Below, in pieces: positions 9,661-19,575 of a stretch of DNA of 64,000 nucleotides; position 1 is the first letter of the stretch; every line of letters begins with the position of its first letter. The notes under the pieces are model-generated. The model was not told the DNA's origin, did no database searches, and saw only the letters and a program-made list of their open reading frames with translations. Source of the DNA: Polynucleobacter paludilacus. GTDB lineage: Bacteria; Pseudomonadota; Gammaproteobacteria; Burkholderiales; Burkholderiaceae. The DNA lies in assembly GCF_018687595.1 (NCBI RefSeq), contig NZ_CP061298.1, forward strand, positions 124,001 through 188,000, given 5' to 3'. The translations under genes and the position numbers were made by a program.

Positions 9661-10226
9661 GATGAGGCCTGGAGGAAATTCTTTAAGAGAGCATGTCCAT
9701 GTTCGGACAGAATTGACTCAGGATGAAACTGCACTCCCTGCACAGCAAGTTCGCGATGACGCACACCCATGATTTCTCCATCGGGTGAGCTTGCGGTGAT
9801 CTCTAAAACGGCGGGTAAAGAGCTTCTTTCAATTGCCAAAGAGTGGTAACGGGTCACTGTAAATGGATCGGGCAAGTTCTTAAAAACGCCCAATCCCGTG
9901 TGATGAATTTGATCTGTTTTGCCATGCATTACTTTTTGGGCGCGCACAATCTGTCCGCCGAAGGCTTCGCCAATGGCTTGATGCCCTAAACAAACGCCCA
10001 AAATCGGAATTTGTCCTGCATAGCGCTTGATAGTCTCTACCGAGATGCCGGCTTCTGCTGGGCTGCAAGGTCCTGGAGAGATACAAATACGACTCGGCTT
10101 AAGAGCAGCAATCTCTTCAACTGCAATTTCGTCGTTACGAACAACTTTCACTTCTTCACCCAGTTCAGCAAAGTATTGAACCAAGTTGTACGTAAAAGAA
10201 TCATAGTTATCAATCATGAGGAGCAT
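9657..10226 (-). CDS. trpG: Anthranilate synthase glutamine amidotransferase subunit
   Basis: Supplies ammonia from glutamine to TrpE for anthranilate formation. 189 aa, class I glutamine amidotransferase: Cys79 in GVCLGHQ is the nucleophile and the HPE triad part is at 168-170 (QFHPES). The oxyanion PGPCSP motif is at 51-56. The N-terminal [14 protein letters not shown] is typical of TrpG/PabA; pairing with TrpE in the same operon argues for TrpG, though in many bacteria one subunit serves both. It overlaps the trpE end by 17 bp and the trpD start by 4 bp. Confidence 0.96.
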   Translation of the reverse strand: MLLMIDNYDSFTYNLVQYFAELGEEVKVVRNDEIAVEEIAALKPSRICISPGPCSPAEAGISVETIKRYAGQIPILGVCLGHQAIGEAFGGQIVRAQKVMHGKTDQIHHTGLGVFKNLPDPFTVTRYHSLAIERSSLPAVLEITASSPDGEIMGVRHRELAVQGVQFHPESILSEHGHALLKNFLQASS

Positions 10227-11715
10227 CGAGTCCTCCTTGTACTAAATCTGCTGCCATTAAAACTGCACGGGCTTTCGCCTCTGTCTCTCTCCATTCGGCG
10301 GCTGGATCTGAGTCAGCCACTACACCAGCTCCGGCTTGAGAATGTAAAACCCCATTCCGAATAACTCCTGTACGAATTGCAATCGCAACATCCATATCAC
10401 CCGAGAAAGAGAGGTAGCCCACAGCGCCGCCATAGACACCCCGTTTAACGACTTCCATCTCATCAATAATCTCCATTGCCCGAATCTTGGGAGCACCCGA
10501 TAAAGTACCTGCTGGGAAAGTAGCGCGCAGAACATCCATATTGCTCATATTGTCGAGCAATTGACCCTCTACTGAGCTCACAATATGTTGTACATGAGAA
10601 TATTTTTCAATCGACATAGAGTCAGTGACCTTGACAGAGCCTGTCTTAGCAATCCGACCCACATCGTTACGAGCCAGATCAATCAACATCACATGCTCAG
10701 CAATTTCTTTGGGATCCGCCAACAGTTCTTTTGCTAGACGTTCGTCCTCTTCTGGAGTGCTACCACGAGGACGTGTACCAGCAAGCGGACGAATCGTCAC
10801 CATCTTGTTTCCCTCACGAAGCTCTTGTCTAACCAAAATTTCTGGCGAGGAGCCAACTACCTGAAGATCCCCAAAGTCATAGAAGTACATATAAGGTGAT
10901 GGATTCAGGGATCGTAAAGCCCTATAAAGTGCCAAAGGAGAATCAGTAAACGGTTTACTAATGCGTTGGCCAATAACCACTTGCATGCAATCGCCAGCCA
11001 AAATGTATTCTTTAGTTTTGAGAACGGCGCTCTCAAAATCTGCCGCCTTAAAGTTACGCACCAATTCAGTTTTGCTACTTGGTCGAGAGGCAGGCATGCT
11101 GAAAGGTTTGCTTAAACATGCGAGTAATTCCTTCAAACGCGCTTGTGCTTTTGAAAAGCTATCGCTCTGAGAAGGATCGGCATAGACAATAAAATAAATT
11201 TTGCCAGCAACGTTATCAACTACTGCTAATTCTTCTGTGAGCATGAGTTGAATATCAGGCGCACCTAGCTCGTCTGGAAGATAATGTTTAGCGAGTTTTG
11301 CTTCGATGTAGCGTACGGTGTCGTAAGCAAAGTAACCTGCTAAGCCACCACAGAAGCGGGGTAGGCCGGCTTGTAAGGCAACCTTGAAGCGTTTGAAGTA
11401 AGCATCAATAAAGTCGAGCGGATTATCTTGATTAGTTTCTACAACCTTGCCATCAGTGACAATTTCAGTCAGAGGGGCAGTAGGTGTACCAGTAGTTCTT
11501 AAGATGGTTTTGGCTGGCAGGCCAATGAATGAAAAACGACCAAAGCGCTCACCGCCCAAAACAGATTCAAGCAAATAGGTATTTTTCTTACCAAAGGCTT
11601 GGGTGAGCTTCACATACAGTGACAGCGGTGTCTCAAGATCAGCCAATACTTCTTTTACCAAAGGAATGCGATTAAAGCCTTGCTTTGCTAAAGCATTAAA
11701 TTCATCGAGCTGCAT
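10210..11715 (-). CDS. trpE: Anthranilate synthase component I
   Basis: Makes anthranilate from chorismate using ammonia from TrpG. 501 aa, usual length. The N-terminal domain carries LLES (near residue 48), the element that binds feedback-inhibiting tryptophan in the family. The chorismate-binding C-terminal domain shows [32 protein letters not shown], and [17 protein letters not shown]. Its ATG shares one base with the rpe stop (TAATG). I see no leader peptide with tandem Trp codons in front of the gene, which starts directly behind rpe. Confidence 0.97.
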   Translation of the reverse strand: MQLDEFNALAKQGFNRIPLVKEVLADLETPLSLYVKLTQAFGKKNTYLLESVLGGERFGRFSFIGLPAKTILRTTGTPTAPLTEIVTDGKVVETNQDNPLDFIDAYFKRFKVALQAGLPRFCGGLAGYFAYDTVRYIEAKLAKHYLPDELGAPDIQLMLTEELAVVDNVAGKIYFIVYADPSQSDSFSKAQARLKELLACLSKPFSMPASRPSSKTELVRNFKAADFESAVLKTKEYILAGDCMQVVIGQRISKPFTDSPLALYRALRSLNPSPYMYFYDFGDLQVVGSSPEILVRQELREGNKMVTIRPLAGTRPRGSTPEEDERLAKELLADPKEIAEHVMLIDLARNDVGRIAKTGSVKVTDSMSIEKYSHVQHIVSSVEGQLLDNMSNMDVLRATFPAGTLSGAPKIRAMEIIDEMEVVKRGVYGGAVGYLSFSGDMDVAIAIRTGVIRNGVLHSQAGAGVVADSDPAAEWRETEAKARAVLMAADLVQGGLDAPHD

Positions 11716-12440
11716 TACGCTTGTCCTGACTTCGCCAATTCTGAGCGCATCTCTTGAATAATATTTGCGTAATTGGGTTTGCCAAAAATCGCTGAGCCAG
11801 CCACAAAAGTATCAGCACCGGCCTTTGCAACCGCCGCGATATTATCGATTTTGATACCACCATCGACTTCAAGCCGTATCTTTCTGCCACTTTCCTGTTG
11901 ATGACGGTCTAAGCGAGTCCTGACTTGAGCTATCTTGCTGAGCGTGCTCGGAATAAATGACTGCCCACCAAATCCAGGATTGACTGACATGAGTAAAACC
12001 AGATCAACTAAATCCAGAATGTGATCGAGATGATCTAAGGGGGTTGCAGGATTAAAAACTAAACCTGCTTGACAGCCGTGATCGCGTATCAGATTCAGCG
12101 TGCGATTCACATGAGGGCTTGCCTCGGGGTGAAAGCTGATAAGGTTGGCTCCTGCCTTGGCAAAGTCAGGAACAATTCGATCAACAGGTTCAATCATCAG
12201 ATGTACATCGATGATTGCTGGCTTACCATCTTTGATGGCGTGTGGTCGAATAGCTTCACAGACCAATGGTCCAATGGTGAGGTTAGGGACGTAGTGGTTA
12301 TCCATCACGTCAAAGTGAATCCAGTCTGCCCCAGCAGCGAGAACCTCTGTCACTTCTTTGCCCAGACAGGCAAAGTCAGCCGACAAGATCGAGGGCGCTA
12401 TGACAAAAGGCGAATTGAGGTGCAAATTTGGCTTATCCAT
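11715..12440 (-). CDS. rpe: Ribulose-phosphate 3-epimerase
   Basis: Interconverts ribulose 5-phosphate and xylulose 5-phosphate in the pentose phosphate pathway. 241 aa TIM barrel with the family marks [13 protein letters not shown] near the start, [17 protein letters not shown] (metal-binding His/Asp), [19 protein letters not shown] and EVDGGIK. It is the first gene of the leftward rpe-trpEGDC run. In many Burkholderiales a phosphoglycolate phosphatase gene (gph) lies between rpe and trpE; here there is no room for it because the two genes overlap by one base. Confidence 0.96.
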   Translation of the reverse strand: MDKPNLHLNSPFVIAPSILSADFACLGKEVTEVLAAGADWIHFDVMDNHYVPNLTIGPLVCEAIRPHAIKDGKPAIIDVHLMIEPVDRIVPDFAKAGANLISFHPEASPHVNRTLNLIRDHGCQAGLVFNPATPLDHLDHILDLVDLVLLMSVNPGFGGQSFIPSTLSKIAQVRTRLDRHQQESGRKIRLEVDGGIKIDNIAAVAKAGADTFVAGSAIFGKPNYANIIQEMRSELAKSGQA

Positions 12441-12489
12441 CCCTAGATTCTAGCTTGCAGTTGTACTTTGGATGGAGCAGAATTGCGGC

Positions 12490-12864
12490 ATGAATTCCAT
12501 AGAGATCAGCATTACTGTGCACTCCCAGTACCTTCCGGAGCAATCTGACCCCGATAACCAACAATTCGCCTTCGCCTATACCGTGACCATTCGGAATTCT
12601 GGGGCGGTGAACGTTCAGTTGATCGCCCGCCATTGGTTCATTACGGATGGAGACGGAGGTGTCCAGGAGGTGCGTGGCTTGGGAGTAGTTGGTCAGCAAC
12701 CGCTTTTAAGGCCAAACGAGCAATTTGAGTACACCAGCTGGGCGACTTTGCCCACTCCGGCCGGCACCATGAGAGGGGAATATTTCTGCATTACTGAGGA
12801 AGCTCAGTTCTTTCAGGCGCCCATTCCTGAGTTTGCCCTAGTGATGCCTAGAACTTTGCACTAG
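12490..12864 (+). CDS. apaG: ApaG (DUF525) beta-sandwich protein
   Basis: 124-aa ApaG/CorD family protein of unclear biochemical role (linked to Co2+/Mg2+ effects in enterobacteria). The fibronectin-like fold motifs are clear: FAYTVTIRN, QLIARHWFITDGDG, VRGLGVVGQQPLLRP and the C-terminal GTMRGEYFC. I chose the ATG at 12490 because the protein then aligns end to end with the 125-aa enterobacterial ApaG; an in-frame ATG at 12472 would add six residues. It is divergent from rpe. Confidence 0.93.
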   Translation: MNSIEISITVHSQYLPEQSDPDNQQFAFAYTVTIRNSGAVNVQLIARHWFITDGDGGVQEVRGLGVVGQQPLLRPNEQFEYTSWATLPTPAGTMRGEYFCITEEAQFFQAPIPEFALVMPRTLH

Positions 12865-12871
12865 CAACTAG

Positions 12872-12985
12872 CTATTTTTTCCCTTTTCCGGTCCAAAGGA
12901 CAATAAACAATAACAATCCCAGCGCAATGGCTGCCTCAAGGACAAAAAGAAGCATTGGGTATTCATCGAGTAAATTGGCAATCAT
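12872..12985 (-). CDS. 37-aa single-pass membrane protein (unannotated small ORF)
   Basis: A short ORF reading MIANLLDEYPMLLFVLEA, then a continuous hydrophobic stretch (AAIALGLLLFIVLWT, residues about 18-32), then a basic tail GKGKK and TAG. Acidic-then-hydrophobic-then-lysine layout is what a single transmembrane helix with a cytoplasmic lysine end looks like, an unlikely product of a random frame. An in-frame TGA lies just upstream, so the ATG at 12985 is the first ATG. It fills the otherwise empty apaG-mltA gap, tail to tail with apaG (7 bp apart). Its ATG and the mltA ATG share the palindrome CATG at 12983-12986. No good ribosome-binding site is seen. Confidence 0.55.
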   Translation of the reverse strand: MIANLLDEYPMLLFVLEAAIALGLLLFIVLWTGKGKK

Positions 12986-14138
12986 GGCTTCTAAATTTCA
13001 TCAATTATTGGGTTGTGTGCGTCGGCGCTACCTAAGTAGTGTATTCCTAGCGGCTATTCTGGGTTTAGTTGTGGGCTGCTCTGTGCCTCCCACACGTGGC
13101 CCGGGAAGTTACTCCAGCGGTGGAGGGGCTCCAAGTTCATACGGCTCCCAGATAGCTACTTTTTCTGCAGTCTCATGGCAGGCTCTACCAGGATGGCGCG
13201 AAGATGATCTCAGCAAGGCTTGGCCTGCATGGCTGAGGAGCTGCGAAGTCCTTCGGAAAAAAAGCGGCGAGATCAATTGGCGCGGAGTTTGCTCCCAAGC
13301 AAATACCATTTCAGCGCGTGATACCCAAGGCATTCGTCAATACTTTGAAAGTCGTTTCCAGGTCTACGAAGTGCGTAATAGCAATAACGGTAGCGATACC
13401 GGCCTCATTACGGGCTATTACGAACCCCTCATGAATGGTTCGCTAACGAGAACAAGTACATTTACCGTTCCTTTATATGCCTACCCGAGTGCCTGGAAGA
13501 AATCCAAGCCGATGCCTGCGCCAACGCGGGCGCAGCTGCTGAGTTCAGGGGTTTTAAATGGCTCTGAAATCGCTTGGGTCCAAGATCCGGTTGCAGCAGC
13601 GTTTATGCAGGTTCAGGGTTCAGGAAAAATTCGTCTGCAAGATGGCCGTATTTTGCGTCTAGGTTTTGCTGGAACAAATGACCAGCCTTTTCAATCTTTT
13701 GCTCAGTGGTTAATTAATCGCAATGCGCTTTCCAAGAGCCAGGCCTCGATGCAGGGTATCTCTGAATGGGCTAAGCGCAACCCAGGCCAAGTAGATGAAA
13801 TGCTGAATGCCAATCCGCGCTTTGTTTTCTTTAAAGAGTTACCGAGCGATGGCGGTGCTGATGTGGGTCCAGTTGGAGCCTTAGGGGTGCCACTGACTCC
13901 CGAAAGAAGTATTGCAGTTGATCTGAGATCAATTCCTATTGGCGCGCCAGTATTTTTGGCAACCAGCAAACTATCGAATGGCGATTTGATTCAAAAGTTG
14001 GTCATGGCGCAAGATACTGGAAATGCTATTGTGGGCGGCGTCAGGGCTGACTTTTTCTGGGGATCTGGTGATGCAGCCGCAGAGCTGGCGGGCCATATGA
14101 AGCAAAATGGCAAGATGTGGTTACTATTGCCTCGTTAA
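12984..14138 (+). CDS. mltA: Membrane-bound lytic murein transglycosylase A
   Basis: Outer-membrane lipoprotein that cleaves glycan strands between MurNAc and GlcNAc with 1,6-anhydro product formation. From the ATG at 12984 the protein is 384 aa and starts with a lipoprotein signal peptide (basic CVRRRYL, hydrophobic core, lipobox LVVGC); an upstream in-frame ATG at 12927 would add 19 residues ahead of it and is less likely. The MltA barrel block is visible (GYYEPLMNGS; VQGSGKIRLQDG), and the 3D domain near the C-terminus has the catalytic Asp in AQDTGNAIVGGVRADFFWG. Confidence 0.93.
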   Translation: MASKFHQLLGCVRRRYLSSVFLAAILGLVVGCSVPPTRGPGSYSSGGGAPSSYGSQIATFSAVSWQALPGWREDDLSKAWPAWLRSCEVLRKKSGEINWRGVCSQANTISARDTQGIRQYFESRFQVYEVRNSNNGSDTGLITGYYEPLMNGSLTRTSTFTVPLYAYPSAWKKSKPMPAPTRAQLLSSGVLNGSEIAWVQDPVAAAFMQVQGSGKIRLQDGRILRLGFAGTNDQPFQSFAQWLINRNALSKSQASMQGISEWAKRNPGQVDEMLNANPRFVFFKELPSDGGADVGPVGALGVPLTPERSIAVDLRSIPIGAPVFLATSKLSNGDLIQKLVMAQDTGNAIVGGVRADFFWGSGDAAAELAGHMKQNGKMWLLLPR

Positions 14139-14164
14139 GACAATCTTCTTGCTGGAAGGAAATC

Positions 14165-14941
14165 ATGAGTAATCAAAATATATTGACTGAGGTGGATGGT
14201 AAGGTTGCCATCGTCACCCTGAATCGACCTCAGGTCCTCAATGCGATTGATAACGACTTGATGGATGAGCTTGTTTCTGCTTTGCAAAAATTCGACGCCG
14301 ATGATCAGATTGCCTGCATGATCGTGACAGGAAGCGAAAAAGCGTTTGCCGCAGGAGCGGATGTTTCTAAGATGGCAAGCCTGAGCTTTAACGAAGCCTA
14401 TCGCCAAGAATTCATCACGCGCAATTGGGATCAGATTAGAACAATTCGTAAACCGATCATTGCTGCAGTATCCGGTTATGCGCTTGGCGGTGGCTGTGAG
14501 CTAGCCATGATGTGCGACATGATCATGGCCTCGGAAACTGCTAAATTCTCCCAGCCTGAAATTAAGTTAGGAATTATTCCAGGAGCTGGCGGTACGCAAC
14601 GCTTGCCTCGCGCTGTTTCAAAATCGAAAGCAATGGATCTCGTATTAACAGGCCGCATGATGGATGCTATTGAAGCTGAGCGAGCAGGTCTAGTCTCCCG
14701 AATTTTTCCACAAGCGGATTTCTTGAAACAAGTGATGGCAGTTGCGCAGGAGATTGCATCGATGCCTTTATTGACCATCATGATGGCTAAGGAAAGCATT
14801 AATACTGCTTATGAAACGACGCTCTCTGAAGGAATTCATTTGGAGCGCCGTTTATTCCACAGTTGCTTTGCTACCCATGATCAAAAAGAAGGCATGGCAG
14901 CCTTTATTGAAAAACGCCCAGCGAAATTTACAAACTCTTAA
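14165..14941 (+). CDS. Enoyl-CoA hydratase
   Basis: 258-aa crotonase-family enzyme, probably hydrating 2-enoyl-CoA in fatty acid oxidation. Both catalytic acids of the hydratase subgroup are present: Glu112 in GGGCELAM and Glu132 in PEIKLGIIPGAGG. The oxyanion-hole segments are FAAGADVSKM and GYALGGG. The ATG at 14165 has a strong GGAAGGA ribosome-binding site 7 nt upstream; the in-frame ATG at 14117 lies inside mltA. The closest remembered relatives are the short-chain 'ech/PaaF-like' hydratases, so the exact substrate is open. The stop overlaps the convergent amidohydrolase stop within TTAA. Confidence 0.93.
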   Translation: MSNQNILTEVDGKVAIVTLNRPQVLNAIDNDLMDELVSALQKFDADDQIACMIVTGSEKAFAAGADVSKMASLSFNEAYRQEFITRNWDQIRTIRKPIIAAVSGYALGGGCELAMMCDMIMASETAKFSQPEIKLGIIPGAGGTQRLPRAVSKSKAMDLVLTGRMMDAIEAERAGLVSRIFPQADFLKQVMAVAQEIASMPLLTIMMAKESINTAYETTLSEGIHLERRLFHSCFATHDQKEGMAAFIEKRPAKFTNS

Positions 14942-16128
14942 GCTAGATAGCGCTGTGCAAGTTTGACCCAGTAACTCACTCCAACCGGAATGAGCGCATC
15001 ATTGAAGTCATAAGACGGGTTGTGTAAGTGACATGGTCCCATGCCATGACCTACCGAGCGATGGTCCCCGTCGCCATTACCTAAGAAGACGTAGCATCCC
15101 GGCTTCTCTAGCAGCATAAAAGCAAAGTCTTCAGCACCCATAGTGGGATCAATATGCATATTCACCCGATCTTCGCCTACGAGTTCTTTCATCACTTCGC
15201 CAGCAAAATGAACTTCTTTTGCATGATTAATGAGTGGAGGGTAGTTGCGTGAAAAGACAATTTCGGCATGACAGTCAAAAGCATTGGCCACATGCTCTGC
15301 AATCTCTCGCAGTCTTTGCTCTATCAAATCTAAGACCTCTAAGGTAAAGGTCCGAATAGTGCCACCAATAAAGGCGCTATCTGGTATTACATTGCTGGTC
15401 TCACCAGCATGAAACTGGGTCACAGATAAAACGGCGGCATCAACTGGACGTTTATTGCGAGTAATAATGCTTTGTAAGGCTTGAACTACTTGTACTCCGG
15501 TGAGCACGGGATCTGCACTATTGTGTGGAAGTGCGGCATGACCACCTTTGCCTTTGATCGTAATTTCAAAAGTATTACTAGAGGCCATCATGGGGCCAGA
15601 AGTAATACCAAAATTGCCTTCAGCTAAGCCTGGCCAATTGTGAAGGCCAAACACAGCATCACAAGGAAACTGTTTGAATAAACCATCGTTGATCATTTCG
15701 CGAGCGCCAGCACCACCCTCTTCGGCAGGCTGAAAAATAAAGATCACACTTCCTTTGAAATCTCGATGATTGGATAAATATTCAGCAGCTCCGAGCAACA
15801 TGGCGGTATGACCATCATGGCCACACGCATGCATTTTTCCAGCGTATTGAGATGAATGTGAAAAAGTGTTGTGCTCTTGCAAGGGCAGAGCATCCATATC
15901 GGCGCGCATGCCAATCATTTTTCCTGGGCCTAGCTCTCCATTAATACGACCGACCACCCCAGTTTTTCCGAGGCCACGGAAGACTTCAATCCCCCAGCTC
16001 GAGAGTGCTTCAGCTACGAGTTGTGAAGTGCGATTCTCTTCAAAGCGTAATTCAGGGTGGGCATGGATATTGCGCCGAATTTCTTGAATTGCGCTTGAGG
16101 AATCAATGATCTCAGGGAGTAAACGCAT
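14938..16128 (-). CDS. M20-family amidohydrolase (hippurate hydrolase / aminoacylase type)
   Basis: 396-aa zinc or manganese metallohydrolase of the M20D group that hydrolyses N-acyl amino acids such as hippurate. Metal-binding motifs: MHACGHDGHTAML near residue 104, QPAEEGGAGAREM (catalytic Glu pair) near 137, and the C-terminal MGAEDFAFML. The dimerisation lid is in between (about 185-300). No signal peptide, so cytoplasmic. It runs leftward behind the biotin genes' direction but starts 34 bp after bioD, and may be the last gene of that transcript. Substrate not determinable here. Confidence 0.92.
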   Translation of the reverse strand: MRLLPEIIDSSSAIQEIRRNIHAHPELRFEENRTSQLVAEALSSWGIEVFRGLGKTGVVGRINGELGPGKMIGMRADMDALPLQEHNTFSHSSQYAGKMHACGHDGHTAMLLGAAEYLSNHRDFKGSVIFIFQPAEEGGAGAREMINDGLFKQFPCDAVFGLHNWPGLAEGNFGITSGPMMASSNTFEITIKGKGGHAALPHNSADPVLTGVQVVQALQSIITRNKRPVDAAVLSVTQFHAGETSNVIPDSAFIGGTIRTFTLEVLDLIEQRLREIAEHVANAFDCHAEIVFSRNYPPLINHAKEVHFAGEVMKELVGEDRVNMHIDPTMGAEDFAFMLLEKPGCYVFLGNGDGDHRSVGHGMGPCHLHNPSYDFNDALIPVGVSYWVKLAQRYLA

Positions 16129-16162
16129 CCCTTCATCTTAGCCGAAAGTGATGGAAAGTCTC

Positions 16163-16894
16163 TTAAAGGAGCTCTAAATTCAGGTGCTGAGCAGCAAAAT
16201 CGAGCGCTTCTATCGAATAGGGCGCATTTTGGGGTTTTACTAAGTGATTGCTGAGGCGAGGAATAAGCCCTAAAAAGGGTGCGGGAATGCGGGTTTTTAG
16301 GGTTGAGACATTTTCTTCCAGCATGCTCATTGGCGTATTCAATGTATTGGCAACCCATCCTGCAAGCTTGAGTTTGCGATTTGCAATTGCTTCGCAACTT
16401 AGGAGGGCATGATTAATGCAGCCTAAGCGCATCCCAACAACCAAGATCACAGGCAAATCAAAGTTGACAGCCAGATCGCCCATATTTTCTACAGCATTGA
16501 TGGGTACTAAAAACCCACCAACACCTTCGACAACAACAGTTGAGAATATATTTTGTAATTGTTTAAAAGTACTCACAATGACTTTTGGATCAATCACGAT
16601 ATTTTGTGCAGATGCGCCAAGGTGCGGTGCAATTGGCGCATCTAAAATATAAGGACAGAGATCATTTGCAGACAGTTGGCGCTGAGTTTTAATTCCAGAT
16701 GCAATTCTTAAGCTTTCCAAGTCTTCATTGAGACGGGACCCATTTTCTGATAAATAGGTACCAGCAACAACTGGCTTGAATCCAACGGAATTAATACCCA
16801 TGGCATTGAGTTTCCACAGCAATGCTGCGCTCACAAGCGTTTTACCAACTTCAGTATCGGTGCCTGTAACGAAATAGCCCTTTGCAAGATTCAT
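16163..16894 (-). CDS. bioD: Dethiobiotin synthetase
   Basis: ATP-dependent carboxylation and ring closure of 7,8-diaminopelargonate to dethiobiotin. 243 aa; P-loop GTDTEVGKT at residues 11-19, substrate-binding KPVVAGT near 40, and EGVGGFLVPI near 119-128 typical of BioD. It starts 2 bp after the bioF stop, so the two are almost certainly translated from one mRNA in the order bioA-bioF-bioD. Confidence 0.96.
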   Translation of the reverse strand: MNLAKGYFVTGTDTEVGKTLVSAALLWKLNAMGINSVGFKPVVAGTYLSENGSRLNEDLESLRIASGIKTQRQLSANDLCPYILDAPIAPHLGASAQNIVIDPKVIVSTFKQLQNIFSTVVVEGVGGFLVPINAVENMGDLAVNFDLPVILVVGMRLGCINHALLSCEAIANRKLKLAGWVANTLNTPMSMLEENVSTLKTRIPAPFLGLIPRLSNHLVKPQNAPYSIEALDFAAQHLNLELL

Positions 16895-16896
16895 GG

Positions 16897-18129
16897 TTAA
16901 ACACCCTCTACAAACATGCTGGACTCGATCTTTTGTAAGGTTTGAATGAGTTCTTTCACATCATCCACCGTATGATTTGCAGAAAAAGTAATTCGCAAAC
17001 GGGCCTTACCCTCAGGGACGGTTGGGGGCCTAATGGCTGGTATCCAATATCCCGCTGTATCCAGCAATTTGGCTGCTTGTAGAGCATGCGCATTACTCCC
17101 GATGATGACGGGTTGAATAGCGCTCGATGAACATTCCTTCTGCCAGTTTGAGAACACCATTTCCTCATTCCAGAGCTTGATTAATTCATCTAAATGTTTG
17201 CGCCTTGTCTTACCCTCAATTCCTTCAATCAGATCAAGACTTTTGGAAACAGCATGCGCAATTGCTGGAGATGTTGCAGTGGTGTAGATGTATGGCCGTC
17301 CTTTTTGAATCAGCCATTCAATGAAAGAATCAGCAGCACAAATAAATGCGCCGCTGACACCAGCTGCTTTGCCAAGGGTGCCGACATAAATCAATCGTTC
17401 AGAGCGAAGATCAAAGTGCTCTAAGATGCCATGACCATTTTCGCCGAGTACACCAAAGCCGTGCGCATCGTCGACCATGAGCAATGCATCATGTTTTTTT
17501 GCTAGCTGCAGTAATAAGTGAAGTGGTGCGAGATCACCATCCATGCTGAAGACGCCATCGATCACGATCAGCTTTAAAGAGGCAGTATCTTTACTTAAGT
17601 CACTCTCAAGCGAAGCAAGATTAATATGATCAAAGATGGTGACAAGAGCTTGGTGTTGAGAGCTGGCTAAGCGAACGCCATCGATTAAAGATGCGTGATT
17701 GAGCGCTGCAGAATAGATATGAGCTTCACCCTTTTTTGCTAATCCAATGAGTCCGGTAATGGCTGTCAGATTTGCCATGTAGCCAGCACTAAAAAAGAGG
17801 GCGCGTGCATTTGGAATATGCGCACCCTGAAATCGAGCTAATTGATTTTCCAGTAATTCATGTGCGCGACTATGGCCACTAATGAGATGCGATGCACCGC
17901 TACCAACCCCATATTTTTGGGCGCCATCAGATAATGCTGTTACCAGTGCGGGATGATTGGCAAGCCCTAAGTAATCATTACTACAAAACGTTTTTAGCGC
18001 TCGGCCTCCCACAACAGCATCTACATCGCAGGCTTTTTCATTAATGCGAAGGCTACGTTTTAGGAGCCCCTCTTCCAGTCGAGTAATGGCTTGATTGACG
18101 AGTGTCAGTGCCTTAAACGAATTGCTCAT
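16897..18129 (-). CDS. bioF: 8-amino-7-oxononanoate synthase
   Basis: PLP enzyme joining pimeloyl thioester and alanine to 8-amino-7-oxononanoate. 410 aa, slightly longer than the common 385-390. PLP-site features: SNDYLGLANHP near the N-terminus, the glycine-rich GSGASHLISGHS, DDAHGFGVLG (cofactor Asp), and the Schiff-base Lys in VGTLGKAAG (about residue 253). Its ATG overlaps the bioA stop by 4 bp. No bioC/bioH gene is in the window, so pimeloyl-ACP must be made from genes elsewhere. Confidence 0.95.
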   Translation of the reverse strand: MSNSFKALTLVNQAITRLEEGLLKRSLRINEKACDVDAVVGGRALKTFCSNDYLGLANHPALVTALSDGAQKYGVGSGASHLISGHSRAHELLENQLARFQGAHIPNARALFFSAGYMANLTAITGLIGLAKKGEAHIYSAALNHASLIDGVRLASSQHQALVTIFDHINLASLESDLSKDTASLKLIVIDGVFSMDGDLAPLHLLLQLAKKHDALLMVDDAHGFGVLGENGHGILEHFDLRSERLIYVGTLGKAAGVSGAFICAADSFIEWLIQKGRPYIYTTATSPAIAHAVSKSLDLIEGIEGKTRRKHLDELIKLWNEEMVFSNWQKECSSSAIQPVIIGSNAHALQAAKLLDTAGYWIPAIRPPTVPEGKARLRITFSANHTVDDVKELIQTLQKIESSMFVEGV

Positions 18130-19487
18130 TGCATAACCTGGTTCAGGGCGCGCTGTACTGCTTGACTCATATTTTGAGTTTCAGATTGAGTCAAAATATA
18201 CGGAGGCATGACATAGATTGTGTTGCCGATCGGCCTAATTAATACTCCCTCTTGAAGGCTTGCTGCAAACATCTCTCGAGCGAAGCTATTGGGATTCTTC
18301 AGGGCCGAAGGTTTAACGTCAAAGGCCAGAATCATGCCTTGTTGGCGCCAATGTTCTAAACGTGGATCTACTTTGGCCCAACTAAAAGTATTTTTTAGAT
18401 CTTGTGCTCGCCCAATATTTTTTTCCAAGACCTGGTCTGATTCAAAGATCGCAAGGGTAGCCAATGCAGCAGCGCAAGCTAGGGGGTTGCCGGTATATGA
18501 GTGGGAATGCAAAAATCCCTGAGCAGTTTGATCTTGGTAAAAGGCGCGGTAAATTTTCTCTGTTGTCATAGAAAGTGAAAGCGGTAAGTAACCCCCACTA
18601 ATACCTTTAGACAATGTTAAAAAGTCAGGCCAAATACCAGCATGCTCACAAGCAAAAAATTTACCAGTCCGCCCACACCCCACTGCAATTTCATCGGCAA
18701 TCAGATGAATCTCATATTGATCACATAAAGCCTTCACTCGAAGCAGATACTCTGGAGAGTGCATTGCCATTTGTCCTGCACATTGCACTAATGGCTCTAT
18801 GATCAAGGCTGCAATATTGTGATGTTCTTTAGCAAGAATGGCTTCTAGAGCATCTGCAGCTCGAATTGCAACATCTGCACTGGACTCTCCCGATTTTGTT
18901 TTTCGACTATCTGGTGAGGGCGCAATAAAAACTGATTGCAAGAGTGAGCCATAGGCCTCACGAAAGAGAGCTACATCAGTTACTGCTAATGCACCCAGAG
19001 TTTCTCCGTGGTAGCTATTCTCGAGGCAAACAAATTTTTTCTTTTCAGTCTTCCCTTGAAGCTGCCAGTAGTGATGACTCATCTTTAAGGCAATCTCCAC
19101 TGCAGAAGCGCCATCAGATGCATAAAACACATGACCCAGATGACCTTGGGTTAAAGCGCTGAGTTTTTCTGAAAGCTCAACCACTGGTGCATGGGTAAAC
19201 CCAGCCAGCATCACATGCTCAATTTTTTCTAGCTGACTTGTAATGGCTTGGTTAATGCGAGAATTAGCATGGCCAAACAGATTGGTCCACCAGGAGCTGA
19301 TGCTATCTAAAAATGGATTGCCTTTGTCGTCAAATAGCCAAGCACCCTCACCACGAGTAATGGCAATGAGTGGAAAAGACTCATGATGTTTCATCTGGGT
19401 GCAGGGGTGCCAAACTGCTGCCAAACTTCGGTTAACCCAGTTTTTTGAGTCTGGCAAATTCTGCTCGTCAATCAAATGCGTATTCAT
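18126..19487 (-). CDS. bioA: Adenosylmethionine-8-amino-7-oxononanoate aminotransferase
   Basis: Class III PLP aminotransferase that uses SAM as amino donor to make 7,8-diaminopelargonate. From the ATG at 19487 it is 453 aa; an in-frame TTG at 19517 would add ten residues and is not needed. Family marks: VWHPCTQMKHHE near the N-terminus, YASDGASAVEIALKM, the aspartate of HLIADEIAVGCGRTG, and the PLP Lys in TLSKGISGGYLPLS. It heads the leftward bioA-bioF-bioD run and faces bioB across 88 bp. I see no clear BirA- or BioR-type palindrome in that gap. Confidence 0.94.
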   Translation of the reverse strand: MNTHLIDEQNLPDSKNWVNRSLAAVWHPCTQMKHHESFPLIAITRGEGAWLFDDKGNPFLDSISSWWTNLFGHANSRINQAITSQLEKIEHVMLAGFTHAPVVELSEKLSALTQGHLGHVFYASDGASAVEIALKMSHHYWQLQGKTEKKKFVCLENSYHGETLGALAVTDVALFREAYGSLLQSVFIAPSPDSRKTKSGESSADVAIRAADALEAILAKEHHNIAALIIEPLVQCAGQMAMHSPEYLLRVKALCDQYEIHLIADEIAVGCGRTGKFFACEHAGIWPDFLTLSKGISGGYLPLSLSMTTEKIYRAFYQDQTAQGFLHSHSYTGNPLACAAALATLAIFESDQVLEKNIGRAQDLKNTFSWAKVDPRLEHWRQQGMILAFDVKPSALKNPNSFAREMFAASLQEGVLIRPIGNTIYVMPPYILTQSETQNMSQAVQRALNQVMQ

Positions 19488-19575
19488 GATTGATATTTGA
19501 CCACTAGTTTTCCCCAATTTAGGTCTCTATCTGTTATGTTTGAGGTTTGAATAGGTCATTTCCTGGAAATTCACC

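Noticed and set aside
19488..19575. Possible BirA/BioR operator between bioA and bioB
   Set aside because: No clear palindrome of either type seen in the 88 bp; only scattered AGGT-like repeats.
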